Notes: generated by a model from the sequence alone, not told the origin. A stretch of DNA of 64,000 bases from Arthrobacter dokdonellae (GCF_003268655.1 NZ_CP029642.1:1612001-1676000), one strand, 5' to 3'. Positions 1-8,269 are shown, counted from the first letter of the stretch. A program made the numbers and translations.

Positions 1-251
1 GGGAGGAGGGACACAATGGCCGGACCCACGCCGAGAAGGGCAAGCTGGACGCACAGCAGGACGGCGGAAACGAGCGCCGAGCCCAGGCCCAGCCGCTCCG
101 GGGCGAGAGAGAGAGCCGCCAGCGCCCAGAAGAGGAAGCCGACCACCATGGGTGCCACGCGGGCGGCCGCCAGCGCAAGCGTGTTGGCCCCCATGGACTC
201 GCTTTGCACAGGGCCGGGTCGGAGCCGGTCCAGAAGGTCGCGGCCGGTCAT
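1..251 (-). CDS. Flippase-like polysaccharide membrane protein, N-terminal part only
   Basis: The reading frame starts with ATG at 251-249 and stays open to the window edge, so only about 83 N-terminal residues are visible. After a short charged start, the translation has two long hydrophobic stretches, roughly residues 24-46 and 54-80, rich in Ala, Leu, Val and Gly. This looks like the first helices of a polytopic protein. The start overlaps the stop of the upstream glycosyltransferase gene (ATGA), so it is translationally coupled to it. In polysaccharide clusters this position is usually held by a Wzx/MOP-type flippase that moves lipid-linked glycan across the membrane. That function is inferred from context only, and another multi-pass glycan protein such as a polymerase is equally possible. 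Confidence 0.55.
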   Translation of the reverse strand, partial: MTGRDLLDRLRPGPVQSESMGANTLALAAARVAPMVVGFLFWALAALSLAPERLGLGSALVSAVLLCVQLALLGVGPAIVSLL

Positions 252-1081
252 GGGGCGACCCTGGTGCCGCGCAACCATTCCGAGAACATCGATTGATAGT
301 TGTAGCCGAGGAATCCCGCCCAGTACGGAAGGTAGCGCGGGGCGTGCACGATTGACAGGCCCACGCCGCGGACGGCGGCGAGCAGTGGCAGCGCCACCAC
401 CCAGCCGGCGCGCGAGGGGTGCTTGGCGGCCGTCCGGGCCAGGCCCGCGCCGTCCTGCACCCACTGGTCGCGTGCGGTTTCAAAGCCGCCGCTGAAACGG
501 TGTGCCACCGTGGTCTTGCGTGAGACGCCCAGCCGGGCACCCGCCTCCTGCAGCCTGACGCGAAGCTCAATGTCCTCGCCGGAGCGGAATCTTTCGTCGA
601 AGCCGAACTCCAGAAGCAGCTCGCGGCGCATCAACGTGGCGCACACGCAGAACCACTCGCGCACGCGGCTGTGGTTGTGGTGCCAGGCCAGGGCCTGTCC
701 CCAGTAATCGGCGGAATCCGAGTGGCTCGCCAAGGCGAACTGCAGGCCGTCATAATGCCCGTCAGTGAACTCGGCAAGCAGGGATTCCAGTGCCCCGGAG
801 GGGACCAGCACGTCAGCATCGATCAGGGCGAGCACCTCGCAGCTGGCGGCCCGGGCGCCCATCATGCGGGCTGCGGGAACGCCCCGGCCGCCGTCGGAGA
901 GCACCAGCGCTCCGGCGGCCCGGGCAATCTCCACCGTGGCGTCGGTCGAGCAGCCGTCCACCACAATGATCTCCGCCGGATGTTGGGCGTTGATGCTCGC
1001 CAGGCAGTCCGCCAGCCAGTGGGCTGCGTTGCGGGCAGGGACGATCACGGAGACGGGGAGTTCCCGGCTGGGCCTGTTCAT
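248..1081 (-). CDS. GT2 family glycosyltransferase
   Basis: This 277-aa protein has a GT-A fold signature: a VSVIVPARN beta-strand/nucleotide-binding start (about residues 10-18), EIIVVDGCSTD (38-48) and a metal-binding DAD at 88-90. A GEDIELRVRLQEAG segment follows in the acceptor/catalytic half, and the C-terminal region is hydrophobic. GT2 enzymes move a sugar from a nucleotide-sugar to a lipid or glycan acceptor at the cytoplasmic face of the membrane. The start at 1081 is preferred over a longer frame reaching 1222, because homology begins right after it and the upstream 47 codons are Arg/Pro-rich without family features. The start overlaps the stop of a 42-codon stub (ATGA) and its own stop overlaps the next start (ATGA). 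Sugar and acceptor cannot be read from the sequence. Confidence 0.88.
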   Translation of the reverse strand: MNRPSRELPVSVIVPARNAAHWLADCLASINAQHPAEIIVVDGCSTDATVEIARAAGALVLSDGGRGVPAARMMGARAASCEVLALIDADVLVPSGALESLLAEFTDGHYDGLQFALASHSDSADYWGQALAWHHNHSRVREWFCVCATLMRRELLLEFGFDERFRSGEDIELRVRLQEAGARLGVSRKTTVAHRFSGGFETARDQWVQDGAGLARTAAKHPSRAGWVVALPLLAAVRGVGLSIVHAPRYLPYWAGFLGYNYQSMFSEWLRGTRVAP

Positions 1082-1206
1082 TGGGCCCAGCCTGAACTCT
1101 TCCGGCGGGACCGGCCCGGCCCGCGGACCAGTCCGGTGGCGCGCCGGGCCCCGATCGGGCGGCCGGCGCGCACCGGGACTGATGCCGCGAGCTGGATGGC
1201 GGTCAC
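1078..1206 (-). pseudogene. N-terminal stub of the HPr-kinase-like gene (duplication remnant)
   Basis: A GTG codon (1206-1204) overlaps the stop of the three-domain LamG gene as GTGA, exactly as the intact HPr-kinase-like gene (start 4913) overlaps the two-domain LamG gene. The stub begins VTAIQLAA..PV..G and the intact gene begins VTASQLAA..PV..G. A GLVR match recurs about ten residues on, after a three-codon shift. It then runs 42 codons to a TGA that overlaps the ATG of the GT2 gene at 1081. The kinase core is absent. It is best read as the 5' end of a collapsed second copy, possibly kept as a translational coupler between LamG and GT2. A functional small peptide cannot be excluded. Confidence 0.6.
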
Positions 1207-3572
1207 GGGACCGACTTGACAATCACGTCGTCGATGTTGATGGACGCCGGCTGCGGGTAGTGCTCCGAGCCCAGCATCACCAAGGTGGTGCTGGTGGCGG
1301 AGGTGTTGACCGCGGCCGAGTTGTACACCTGCACGCCGTCAAACCAGACCTGGATGGTGGTGGCCACGCCGTTGGCAGCCACACGCATCTGGACGTGGTG
1401 CCAGGCGCTCAACGAGACCGCCGTCTTGGACAGCTGTGTGTAGGCGTCTGTTCCTGTAGGGGTCAGCACGCGCAGCCACAGCTGGCCGGTGGAGTTGTAC
1501 CGGTAAATGTCCGCAAACCGGGTGGACCCGGTCCAGAAGCGGAAGTACGGCACGTCATTGCCCACCGGCCCGATGGCCGTGATGTCAAACCACCCGTCCA
1601 TGTACACGTCCGTGGACCCCGCCGGAATGGAGTGGGAAAGGTTTGCCCGCGACAGGTTGTTGGTGGAGGTGACCAGGCTGGCTGCATTCAGTCCCGTGTG
1701 GACGGTGGTCTGTTGGACAGTCGCTGTTGCATCGCCTCCCTTTTGGAGCGTCCACTTGTTGAGGTTGCCGCACTCAAATCCATCCGCCACCACGGTGGTC
1801 CCGGGGAAGGTGTCGGTGGGCACCTCGGTGTTGCAGTCGACATTGGACTGGGCCTTGATGATCAGGTTGTCCAGGTAGAGGTCTCCCTGCTGTCCGGCAA
1901 ATTCATTGCCTGTGGCGACCGAGGAGATGGCGCCTGTGCGGCCGTCCAGATTGTTGGTGTGGTAGATCATGGTGCCGTCCAGCCAGATCTGCAGGACGGA
2001 TGTGGTCCCGTTGGGCAGGAGGTGCACCTGGAGCTGGTGCCACCGTCCGGTGGTGACGGCCGCGCTGGTCAGCCTGAACAGCGCCGAGGAACCGGTGGAG
2101 TTGAGGGTGTTGAGCCAGAGCTGGCCTCCGGAGGTGTTGCGGTAGATGGAGGCAATCCGTGTGGAGCCGATGTAGAACCGCAGGTAGGAGTTCGCGGCCC
2201 CGGCAGGCGCAGCGGTCTGGACGTCGAAGTAGCCGTCCGCGTACACCTCGCCCAGGCCGGCTGGAATGGCCTTGGTCAGGGTGGCTATTGAGCCGGACGC
2301 CGTGGTGGCGTGCAGGTGGGTGGAGCAGGCTCCCGTGACCCAGGCGTTGGAGACAACGGCAGCTGTTCCATCGCCACCAGTCTTGACGGCCCAGTTGTTG
2401 AGGTTCCCGGACTCAAAGTTGTCAGCAACAACGGTGGTCCCGGGGAAGGAGTTGCTGGGCTGCGCGGTGGCCGGCTTGCAGACAAGCGCTGTTGAAGGCT
2501 GCGCTTTGGCCTTGATGATCAGGTTGTCCAGGTAGAGGTCTCCCTGCTGTCCGGCAAATTCATTGCCTGTGGCGACCGAGGAGATGGCGCCTGTGCGGCC
2601 GTCCAGATTGTTGGTGTGGTAGATCATGGTGCCGTCCAGCCAGATCTGCAGGACGGATGTGGTCCCGTTGGGCAGGAGGTGCACCTGGAGCTGGTGCCAC
2701 CGTCCGGTGGTGACGGCCGCGCTGGTCAGCCTGAACAGCGCCGAGGAACCGGTGGAGTTGAGGGTGTTGAGCCAGAGCTGGCCTCCGGAGGTGTTGCGGT
2801 AGATGGAGGCAATCCGTGTGGAGCCGATGTAGAACCGCAGGTAGGAGTTCGCGGCCCCGGCAGGCGCAGCGGTCTGGACGTCGAAGTAGCCGTCCGCGTA
2901 TACCTCGCCCAGGCCGGCTGGAATGGCCTTGGTCAGGGTGGCTATTGAGCCGGACGCCGTGGTGGCGTGCAGGTGGGTGGAGCAGGCTCCCGTGACCCAG
3001 GCGTTGGAGACGACCGCTGCCGTGCCGGTGCCGCCGGTGTGGACGGCCCACTTGGACAGGTTCCCGGACTCAAAGTTGTCAGCAACAACGGTGGTCCCGG
3101 GGAAGGAGTTGGTGGGCTGCGCGGTGGCCGGCTTGCAGACAAGCGCAGCCGCGGCCTTCGGCGTTACCTTCGCGGCCGCCTTGGGGGCTGCCTTGACAAT
3201 CGCTTTTGCGGTTACGCCGGTTGGCTTCGGTGTGGGCGCTACCGTGGTGGGGGTCACCTTTGGTGCCGGTGTGCCCACCTTTGGCGCTGGTGTTGGCGCG
3301 GCCGGTGCCGTGGTGGCCGGTGCTGGCGCGGCCGGCGCCGTGGTGGCAGGTGCCGTGGCCGCCGGGCTGGTCGACGCCGTGGCAACAGGCGACGGCGTGG
3401 CCGGTGCCGTTGTGGCGGCCGCCGGCGGTGCCTGCGTTGCGGCTGCGGGCGGCGGACTGGCGCTGGGCGCACTGCTGGGCGGCGGGGTGGCGGCCGTGAC
3501 CGCCAGTCCCGCCGCCAGCGCAAGTGCTGCCGTCATCACCATGCTACGAATTCCGGTTCCTGGCCTGTTCAC
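1203..3572 (-). CDS. Secreted protein with three tandem concanavalin-A-like (LamG-type) domains
   Basis: The protein has 789 aa. A signal peptide covers about residues 1-28 (charged start, then ALALAAGLAVTAATP). A long Pro/Ala/Thr/Lys linker follows to about residue 143, then three domains of about 219 residues: about 144-362, 363-581 and 582-789. Each begins Cys-x-Pro/Glu with FPGTTVVAD.FE.GNL and contains strands such as YLRFYIGSTRIASIYR and GQLWL, typical of beta-sandwich lectin/glucanase-like folds. No catalytic signature is evident, so binding to a surface glycan is the likelier role (inference). Domains 1 and 2 are almost identical at DNA level; domain 3 is diverged and resembles the last domain of the paralogue at 4910. 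The start is GTG at 3572, in a GTGA overlap with the upstream remnant. Confidence 0.8.
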   Translation of the reverse strand: MNRPGTGIRSMVMTAALALAAGLAVTAATPPPSSAPSASPPPAAATQAPPAAATTAPATPSPVATASTSPAATAPATTAPAAPAPATTAPAAPTPAPKVGTPAPKVTPTTVAPTPKPTGVTAKAIVKAAPKAAAKVTPKAAAALVCKPATAQPTNSFPGTTVVADNFESGNLSKWAVHTGGTGTAAVVSNAWVTGACSTHLHATTASGSIATLTKAIPAGLGEVYADGYFDVQTAAPAGAANSYLRFYIGSTRIASIYRNTSGGQLWLNTLNSTGSSALFRLTSAAVTTGRWHQLQVHLLPNGTTSVLQIWLDGTMIYHTNNLDGRTGAISSVATGNEFAGQQGDLYLDNLIIKAKAQPSTALVCKPATAQPSNSFPGTTVVADNFESGNLNNWAVKTGGDGTAAVVSNAWVTGACSTHLHATTASGSIATLTKAIPAGLGEVYADGYFDVQTAAPAGAANSYLRFYIGSTRIASIYRNTSGGQLWLNTLNSTGSSALFRLTSAAVTTGRWHQLQVHLLPNGTTSVLQIWLDGTMIYHTNNLDGRTGAISSVATGNEFAGQQGDLYLDNLIIKAQSNVDCNTEVPTDTFPGTTVVADGFECGNLNKWTLQKGGDATATVQQTTVHTGLNAASLVTSTNNLSRANLSHSIPAGSTDVYMDGWFDITAIGPVGNDVPYFRFWTGSTRFADIYRYNSTGQLWLRVLTPTGTDAYTQLSKTAVSLSAWHHVQMRVAANGVATTIQVWFDGVQVYNSAAVNTSATSTTLVMLGSEHYPQPASINIDDVIVKSVP
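1854..3122 (-). repeat. Two near-identical 657-bp tandem repeats inside the LamG gene
   Basis: The segment from 1854 recurs at 2511 with a constant offset of 657 bp (219 codons), and the match continues to about 2465/3122. I found almost no differences except one silent change (gtacacc versus gtatacc, near 2900) and one concentrated patch, about 2355-2400 versus 3012-3057. That patch changes the N-terminal part of the domain (NNWAVKTGGDG versus SKWAVHTGGTG). The pattern suggests recent duplication or gene conversion. Confidence 0.9.
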
Positions 3573-3820
3573 AATGCCACCTCCATATCGCCGGTGCCGC
3601 CCCGCAGGGCATGCACCGCGGCCAGCGGGTGCCTTGCCCGCTCCACCAAATAACCGGCGGCGGTTGCCGCCGGCACAGAAAGAATTTTTCGGTTGCGCGC
3701 CGGGCCGGCCACGCAGCCGTCGACCATCCAGGGGGCTGCGCCGCGGGCGGGGACAACCGCGGAGCTGGGGGGCGCCGTCGTCCGGGCCACAGGGCCCTCC
3801 ACGGAGCTAGGCCCATTCAT
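3569..3820 (-). pseudogene. C-terminal remnant of a GT2 glycosyltransferase (duplication remnant)
   Basis: This 83-codon frame ends in a sequence matching the C-terminus of the intact GT2 gene at 6412-7386. Shared elements are ILSV.AATAAGYLVERA, HPLAA..ALR and a TG[DE]M.. ending. The match fades about 50 codons upstream, and the whole GT-A catalytic domain is missing. The frame starts with an ATG overlapping the end of the HPr-kinase-like gene. Its stop overlaps the GTG of the LamG gene (GTGA), the same joint as in the intact copy. It is a truncated paralogue left by tandem duplication. It may still serve to couple translation of the downstream LamG gene. Confidence 0.75.
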
Positions 3821-4913
3821 TGAGCAGTGCCTGCACAGTGGCGGTGACGTGGTCGCTGGTCCGGTCCGCCGACCAACTGGCGGGCAGTTTCAACACGTGG
3901 CACGGCAGGCCTCCGAGCCCGCGGCGCACCACATCGGCCTTTTCGGAAAAGTAGCGCTCCAGTGGCATCAGCCCTGTGGCGCCAAGTGCCTCGATCAAGC
4001 TGCGGGACACGCCGGGCAGCTCGGAGTGGAAATTGCCCACGATCCGGGTGGTCATCCACTCGGCACTGCGCGGTTCCAGGATCGCGTCCGCGCCGGAATG
4101 CCGCTCGAGGAACATTGCCACGCGGGTGGGTGCCTCACTGGCAATGTTCTCCGCGCCGAAGGCCTGCTCCGGGTGGACCATGCGGTGCTCCGGGGACCAG
4201 TGGCGGGTGAACGCCGCGGTACGGGGGTACCGGACGATCACGGGGTGGACCATGGTGGAGGCACGCTCCAGCGGCTTGGTCAGCCCCTTGGGCACGAGCG
4301 GCTTGCGCGGCCCCTCGAACAACTGCGGGTAGATGGGCTGGTGGTGCGCCTTGATGAACATGGGCTTGGCATAACCCAGCACAGTCCCGTCAACGCGGAG
4401 GAACGCCCAGTCGTCGGCCATGAATTGGACTCCTTCGATGCGTACCAGCTTGGCGACGGTGCTGGTCTTTCCAACTCCACCCCAGGCGGGCATCAGCACG
4501 CCGGCGCCCTTGTAATTGACGATGGCCGCGTGGACCATGGCTGCCCCGTTGAGCACGCAGAGGCGGTCCAGCAGCGGTATGACAGCGGTCAGAAGCTCTC
4601 CGCGGCCGGCCACCGTGAACCCCTCGTCGGTCACGGTCACCGTGACGCGGTCCCTGGGGAGAAAAAGCGTGTCATCCGAGTACCGGTAGGCGTCTTCGGC
4701 ATGCGACGGGACGTCAAGGGGGATGGTGGTCCCGGTGACCTTGATTCCGCACGCCTCCTCCGCACGGCGCGCCCTGTGGAACGGGGAGAGCATGTCCACG
4801 AGCTGCGGGGCTCCGGGTGTTCCGGGCGCCACCTCGATGCGAACGAGTCCGTGGACGTCGAAGTGGGCGCCGGTCTGTACCGGTGATGGTGCTGCGAGCT
4901 GGCTGGCGGTCAC
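3807..4913 (-). CDS. HPr-kinase-like P-loop protein of a glycan cluster
   Basis: The 368-aa protein carries a Walker A loop, AWGGVGKTST (about residues 143-152). An FMADDWAFL segment follows (about 164-172), with the paired Asp that replaces Walker B in HPr kinase/PEPCK-type folds. The N-terminal ~130 residues resemble the variable domain seen before such cores. HPr kinase relatives phosphorylate serine on carrier proteins, and HprK-related proteins occur in other exopolysaccharide and peptide-maturation clusters. The substrate here is unknown, and no HPr or obvious acceptor lies nearby. The start is GTG at 4913, forming GTGA with the upstream LamG stop; a longer in-frame extension into that gene is rejected. 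It could instead be a non-kinase P-loop ATPase. Confidence 0.7.
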   Translation of the reverse strand: MTASQLAAPSPVQTGAHFDVHGLVRIEVAPGTPGAPQLVDMLSPFHRARRAEEACGIKVTGTTIPLDVPSHAEDAYRYSDDTLFLPRDRVTVTVTDEGFTVAGRGELLTAVIPLLDRLCVLNGAAMVHAAIVNYKGAGVLMPAWGGVGKTSTVAKLVRIEGVQFMADDWAFLRVDGTVLGYAKPMFIKAHHQPIYPQLFEGPRKPLVPKGLTKPLERASTMVHPVIVRYPRTAAFTRHWSPEHRMVHPEQAFGAENIASEAPTRVAMFLERHSGADAILEPRSAEWMTTRIVGNFHSELPGVSRSLIEALGATGLMPLERYFSEKADVVRRGLGGLPCHVLKLPASWSADRTSDHVTATVQALLNEWA

Positions 4914-6415
4914 GGGAGTACCTTTACAATGACGTTGTCGATGTTGATGGTCGCAGGCTGCGGGTAGTGCTCGGAACCCAGCATCACCGAGGAGACGTTG
5001 GTGGCCGATGTGGCGACAGCGGAGGATCTGTACAGCAGGACGCCGTCGAACCAGACCTGGATGGCGGTGGCCGTGCCATTCGGCGCCACCTCCATCTGCA
5101 CCCGGTGCCATGTGTCCAACGGGACGGAGTAGCTGGTCAGCCGCACGTAGGAGAAGGTTGCCGCCGGCGTCAGTATGCGCAGCCACAGCTGCCCGGTCGA
5201 GTTGTACCGGTAAACGTCGGCGAAGCGGGTTGCTCCGGTGAAGAAGCGGAAGTACGGCACGTCGTTGCCTGTCGGCCCTATGGCCGTGATGTCAAACCAG
5301 CCGTCCACATCGGTCTGTTTGGTCCCCGTCGGCAGCGCATGGGACATGTTGGCCATGGAGCTGGTGTTGGTGTCGGTGACCAGAGTCGCAGCCAGCGCGC
5401 CGTCGTGAACGGTTGTGGACTGGACGCCGGCGGTGCCGTCGCCGGTCATGTGGACCGTCCAGTTGGCCAGGTTGCCGCATTCAAATCCGTCCGCCACCAA
5501 CGGTTGTCCCGGCATGGAGTTGGTGGGCAGGGCGGCACTGCAGGAAGTCTGGGTGCCGGTGGCGGCCTTGATGACCACGTCGTCGAAGTAGACGTCCCCC
5601 TGCTGGTTGTTGTTTTCGCTGCCCAGCATCACGGAGGTGACGGGCACGTTGGGCCCGTCCACGCCTGTGCTTGAGTACACCAGGGAGTCATTGAGCCACA
5701 CCTGCACGGTGGTGGCCGCACCGTTCGGAAGCACGGCAGCCTGGATATGATTCCAAGCGGAAAGCGGGATGGCCCGGGTGGTCAGCTTGGTGCGTACCCA
5801 GCCGGCGGTGGGGGAGAGTGCCTCCAGCCACAGCTGCCCGTTGTTCGCGTAACGGTAGACGGAAGCGATCCGTGTGGTGCCGTTGAAGAACCGGAAGTAT
5901 GAGTTCGTGGAGCCCGTCGTGCCCGGCGTCGTGACGTCGAACTCGCCGTCCGCGTAGACCTCGGCCGTGCCCGCCGGAATGGCCTTCTGCAGGTTCGCCA
6001 GGGAGCCCTTGGACGTGCTGGTGTGCAGGTGCCCGGCGCAGCCGCCCGTGTAAACGGGGCTGCCCACCACGTCCGCCATTCCGTCGGCGCCGGTCATGAC
6101 GGCCCAGCTGGAGAGGCTTCCCGATTCAAAATTGTCCGCCGCAACAATGGATCCCGGGAACGTGTTGGCGGGCGGCGCCGTCAGGGGCTGGCACGTGGGT
6201 GCCGCAGCGGGGGTTGCCACCGTCGCGGTGCCCGGTGCCGCCACCCCGGGCGCGACGCCGTTCGGCCTCGTGTCTGCTACCTTGGGGGATGCCGCTGCGA
6301 CGGCGCTCGGGGACACGGCTGCCGGTGGTGTTGCCCCCGCGGAGGCCATGCCCGCCGCGAGCGCCAACGCCACGGTTGCCATGATGGTCCGGATCCCGGC
6401 CCTTGTACTGGTCAC
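4910..6415 (-). CDS. Secreted protein with two tandem concanavalin-A-like (LamG-type) domains
   Basis: The 501-aa protein has a signal peptide of the same build as its paralogue at 1203 (MTSTRAGIRTIMATVALALA). A shorter Ala/Pro/Val linker follows to about residue 75, then two domains of about 215 residues. The first begins CQPLTAPPANTFPG and the second CSAALPTNSMPG. Both have the FESGNL/FECGNL motif and conserved W, YFRFF and QLWL strands. The second domain closely resembles the last domain of the 789-aa paralogue (SEHYPQPA.INID.VIVK near the end), so the two genes share a terminal domain type. It is probably exported and bound to a cell-surface glycan. The start is GTG at 6415, overlapping the GT2 stop as GTGA. 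It belongs to the same minus-strand operon. Confidence 0.8.
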   Translation of the reverse strand: MTSTRAGIRTIMATVALALAAGMASAGATPPAAVSPSAVAAASPKVADTRPNGVAPGVAAPGTATVATPAAAPTCQPLTAPPANTFPGSIVAADNFESGSLSSWAVMTGADGMADVVGSPVYTGGCAGHLHTSTSKGSLANLQKAIPAGTAEVYADGEFDVTTPGTTGSTNSYFRFFNGTTRIASVYRYANNGQLWLEALSPTAGWVRTKLTTRAIPLSAWNHIQAAVLPNGAATTVQVWLNDSLVYSSTGVDGPNVPVTSVMLGSENNNQQGDVYFDDVVIKAATGTQTSCSAALPTNSMPGQPLVADGFECGNLANWTVHMTGDGTAGVQSTTVHDGALAATLVTDTNTSSMANMSHALPTGTKQTDVDGWFDITAIGPTGNDVPYFRFFTGATRFADVYRYNSTGQLWLRILTPAATFSYVRLTSYSVPLDTWHRVQMEVAPNGTATAIQVWFDGVLLYRSSAVATSATNVSSVMLGSEHYPQPATINIDNVIVKVLP

Positions 6416-7386
6416 GATGCCTCATCCATTTCGCCGGTGCTGCGCCGCAGGGCGTACAGCGCGGCCAGCGGGTGCGTTGCCCGTTCGACCAGATACCCGG
6501 CAGCGGTTGCTGCCAGCACGGAAAGAATTGTCCCGCTGCGAGCCAGGCCGGCCACCTCGCCGGATGCCAGGCTGTGGACTATTGCCCGCGGGAGCACCTC
6601 GGCGACGTACCGGCGCTCCGGGCCCAGCCGCCGCCGCGCCCCGGGCCGGCCGGAGACCTGCGCCTTCGAGATCCCCTCGCCCCATGAGCGGGCCAGCATG
6701 TAGCCAATGGTGCCCCGGGACGCCGGGACATGGTGCGAAGCCAGTGACGCCGGTTCGTAGACCACCCGCCCGCCCGGGCGCAGGGCGGCAGTCCGGATGC
6801 ACAGCTCGGTTTCCTCACAGCCGCGCGGCGACGACGTCCGGCCCAGACGTTCGTCGAAAAGGCCTACCTCCTCAAAGACCGTGCGGCGGAAGGACATGCT
6901 GGCCCCGATCACGTTGCGGACCTGGGCCGCGACCCTTGGCAGGCCGCGGTAGGAGCAGCCCACAATCCAGTCCAGCTCCTGCGGGAAGTAGCTTGGCCGG
7001 CCGTTCTCCCACAGGGGCTCGATCCGGCCGCCCACGGCAAACACGGCGGGGTCGTCGTAGAGTTCCAGCTGGCGAAGCAGCCAATCATGCCCTGCGACGG
7101 CGTCGTCGTCCAGGAAGGCTATGATCTCCCCCGTGGCCGCGAGGACTCCAGTGTTCCTGGCCCCCGACAACCCCTTGGCGCCGTTGTTCTCCAGCACGTA
7201 GGCGCCTGTGACCTCGTGCAAAAGCCGCTTTTGGAGGGGAAGGTTGTGGTCTACGACGATGATCAGTTCGTGCGGGGCGGCCGTCTGCGCCTGGACGGAG
7301 GAGATGGCCTGCTGGAGCCAGGCCCAGCGGTCCTCGGTGTACACACAAATGACCACGCTGGCGGAGGGGAGCACGACGGGTGGCAT
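6412..7386 (-). CDS. GT2 family glycosyltransferase
   Basis: The 324-aa protein has GT-A features: SVVICVYTEDRW (about residues 10-21), ELIIVVDHN (40-48), KGLSGARNTG (71-80) and a DDD metal site at 93-95. A CEETELC acceptor-half motif follows, and the C-terminus is hydrophobic. The sequence type (variable VDHN, GARNTG) is typical of polysaccharide glycosyltransferases that work on lipid-linked intermediates. The start at 7386 lies one base past the stop of the upstream GT2 (TGA-g-ATG); a longer frame to 7461 would run into that gene. The C-terminal ~50 residues are duplicated as a remnant at 3569-3820. Donor and acceptor are unknown. Confidence 0.87.
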   Translation of the reverse strand: MPPVVLPSASVVICVYTEDRWAWLQQAISSVQAQTAAPHELIIVVDHNLPLQKRLLHEVTGAYVLENNGAKGLSGARNTGVLAATGEIIAFLDDDAVAGHDWLLRQLELYDDPAVFAVGGRIEPLWENGRPSYFPQELDWIVGCSYRGLPRVAAQVRNVIGASMSFRRTVFEEVGLFDERLGRTSSPRGCEETELCIRTAALRPGGRVVYEPASLASHHVPASRGTIGYMLARSWGEGISKAQVSGRPGARRRLGPERRYVAEVLPRAIVHSLASGEVAGLARSGTILSVLAATAAGYLVERATHPLAALYALRRSTGEMDEAS

Positions 7387-7387
7387 C

Positions 7388-8269
7388 TCAAACCCCCACT
7401 GCCGGGGTGAGCAGCGCGGCCGGGTCGGCGGGTGAGCGGGTAATCTCGACCGGAAGCTCATGGTAGTGGACCCGCAGGATTGACTCGGCGCGTGCGCCGG
7501 CCGTGGGCGAATCCCATTCGTACCACTCTTTTACCAAGGTGTGCAGCACCCGCCAGCCGTCCCGGAACGTGCGCAGGTTGGATGTGCCGGAGAGCCTGTT
7601 CAATTCGTGGGTGGGCACTTCGGCGATGCGCAGCCCCGCCAGGGCCGCACGAATTGCCAGCTCGGTTTCAATTTCGAAGCCGCTCGACGCGAGTTCCAAA
7701 AGGGGCAGGACCTGCCGGCGCAGGCCGACGTAGCCATAGCAAAGGTCCGAGAAATGGCGGTGGCACGCCATGTTGGCCAGGCCCGTCAGGGCCCGGTTTC
7801 CCTGTCCGCGAAGCCACGTGAGGTCGTCTGACGTGCCCCCCGTGAGGTATCGGGAGCCCTTGACGAAGTCGAAGCCGCTGCTCAAGAGTTCGGTGTACCA
7901 GCCGATCTCGCCCGGGTCCATGCTGCCGTCCGCATCGATCATGACGATCAGGTCGCCGGTGCTGGCGGCGAACCCGGCACGAATGGCCGCGCCTTTTCCT
8001 TTTTCAGGTTCCAGGACCACCTCGACGTCCGGGCGGACGGCCCGGGCCACTTTGACGGTGTCGTCCTCGGAGCGGCCGTCGACAATGAGGACCTGGTCCA
8101 CGAAGGCAGGGATGCGACGCAGCACCCACGGCAGGTTCCGTGCCTCATTGAGCGTGGGGATGACCAGGCTGACGGACGGATGCCTGTGCACGACGGAAGG
8201 ATAGGGAAGTTCTGGGTGCAGGCGATCCTGCTCGGTACTGTCTGCTTTTGCTAGGCCCAAATAGGTCAT
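7388..8269 (-). CDS. Polyprenyl-phosphate (dolichyl-phosphate-mannose-type) GT2 glycosyltransferase
   Basis: The 293-aa protein resembles the DPM1/polyprenyl-phosphate glycosyltransferase branch of GT2. It has SLVIPTLNEARNL (about residues 34-46), VLIVDGRSEDDT (60-71), EKGKGAAIRAGF (89-100), a DAD at 112-114 and FVKGSRYLTGG. It lacks the C-terminal membrane helices of the longer members. Such enzymes load a sugar onto a lipid phosphate carrier for transfer outside the membrane. The start at 8269 has a strong GGAGG site about 5 bases upstream; an earlier ATG at 8302 has none. It is the first gene of the minus-strand cluster, so the promoter should lie in 8270-8578. Confidence 0.88.
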   Translation of the reverse strand: MTYLGLAKADSTEQDRLHPELPYPSVVHRHPSVSLVIPTLNEARNLPWVLRRIPAFVDQVLIVDGRSEDDTVKVARAVRPDVEVVLEPEKGKGAAIRAGFAASTGDLIVMIDADGSMDPGEIGWYTELLSSGFDFVKGSRYLTGGTSDDLTWLRGQGNRALTGLANMACHRHFSDLCYGYVGLRRQVLPLLELASSGFEIETELAIRAALAGLRIAEVPTHELNRLSGTSNLRTFRDGWRVLHTLVKEWYEWDSPTAGARAESILRVHYHELPVEITRSPADPAALLTPAVGV

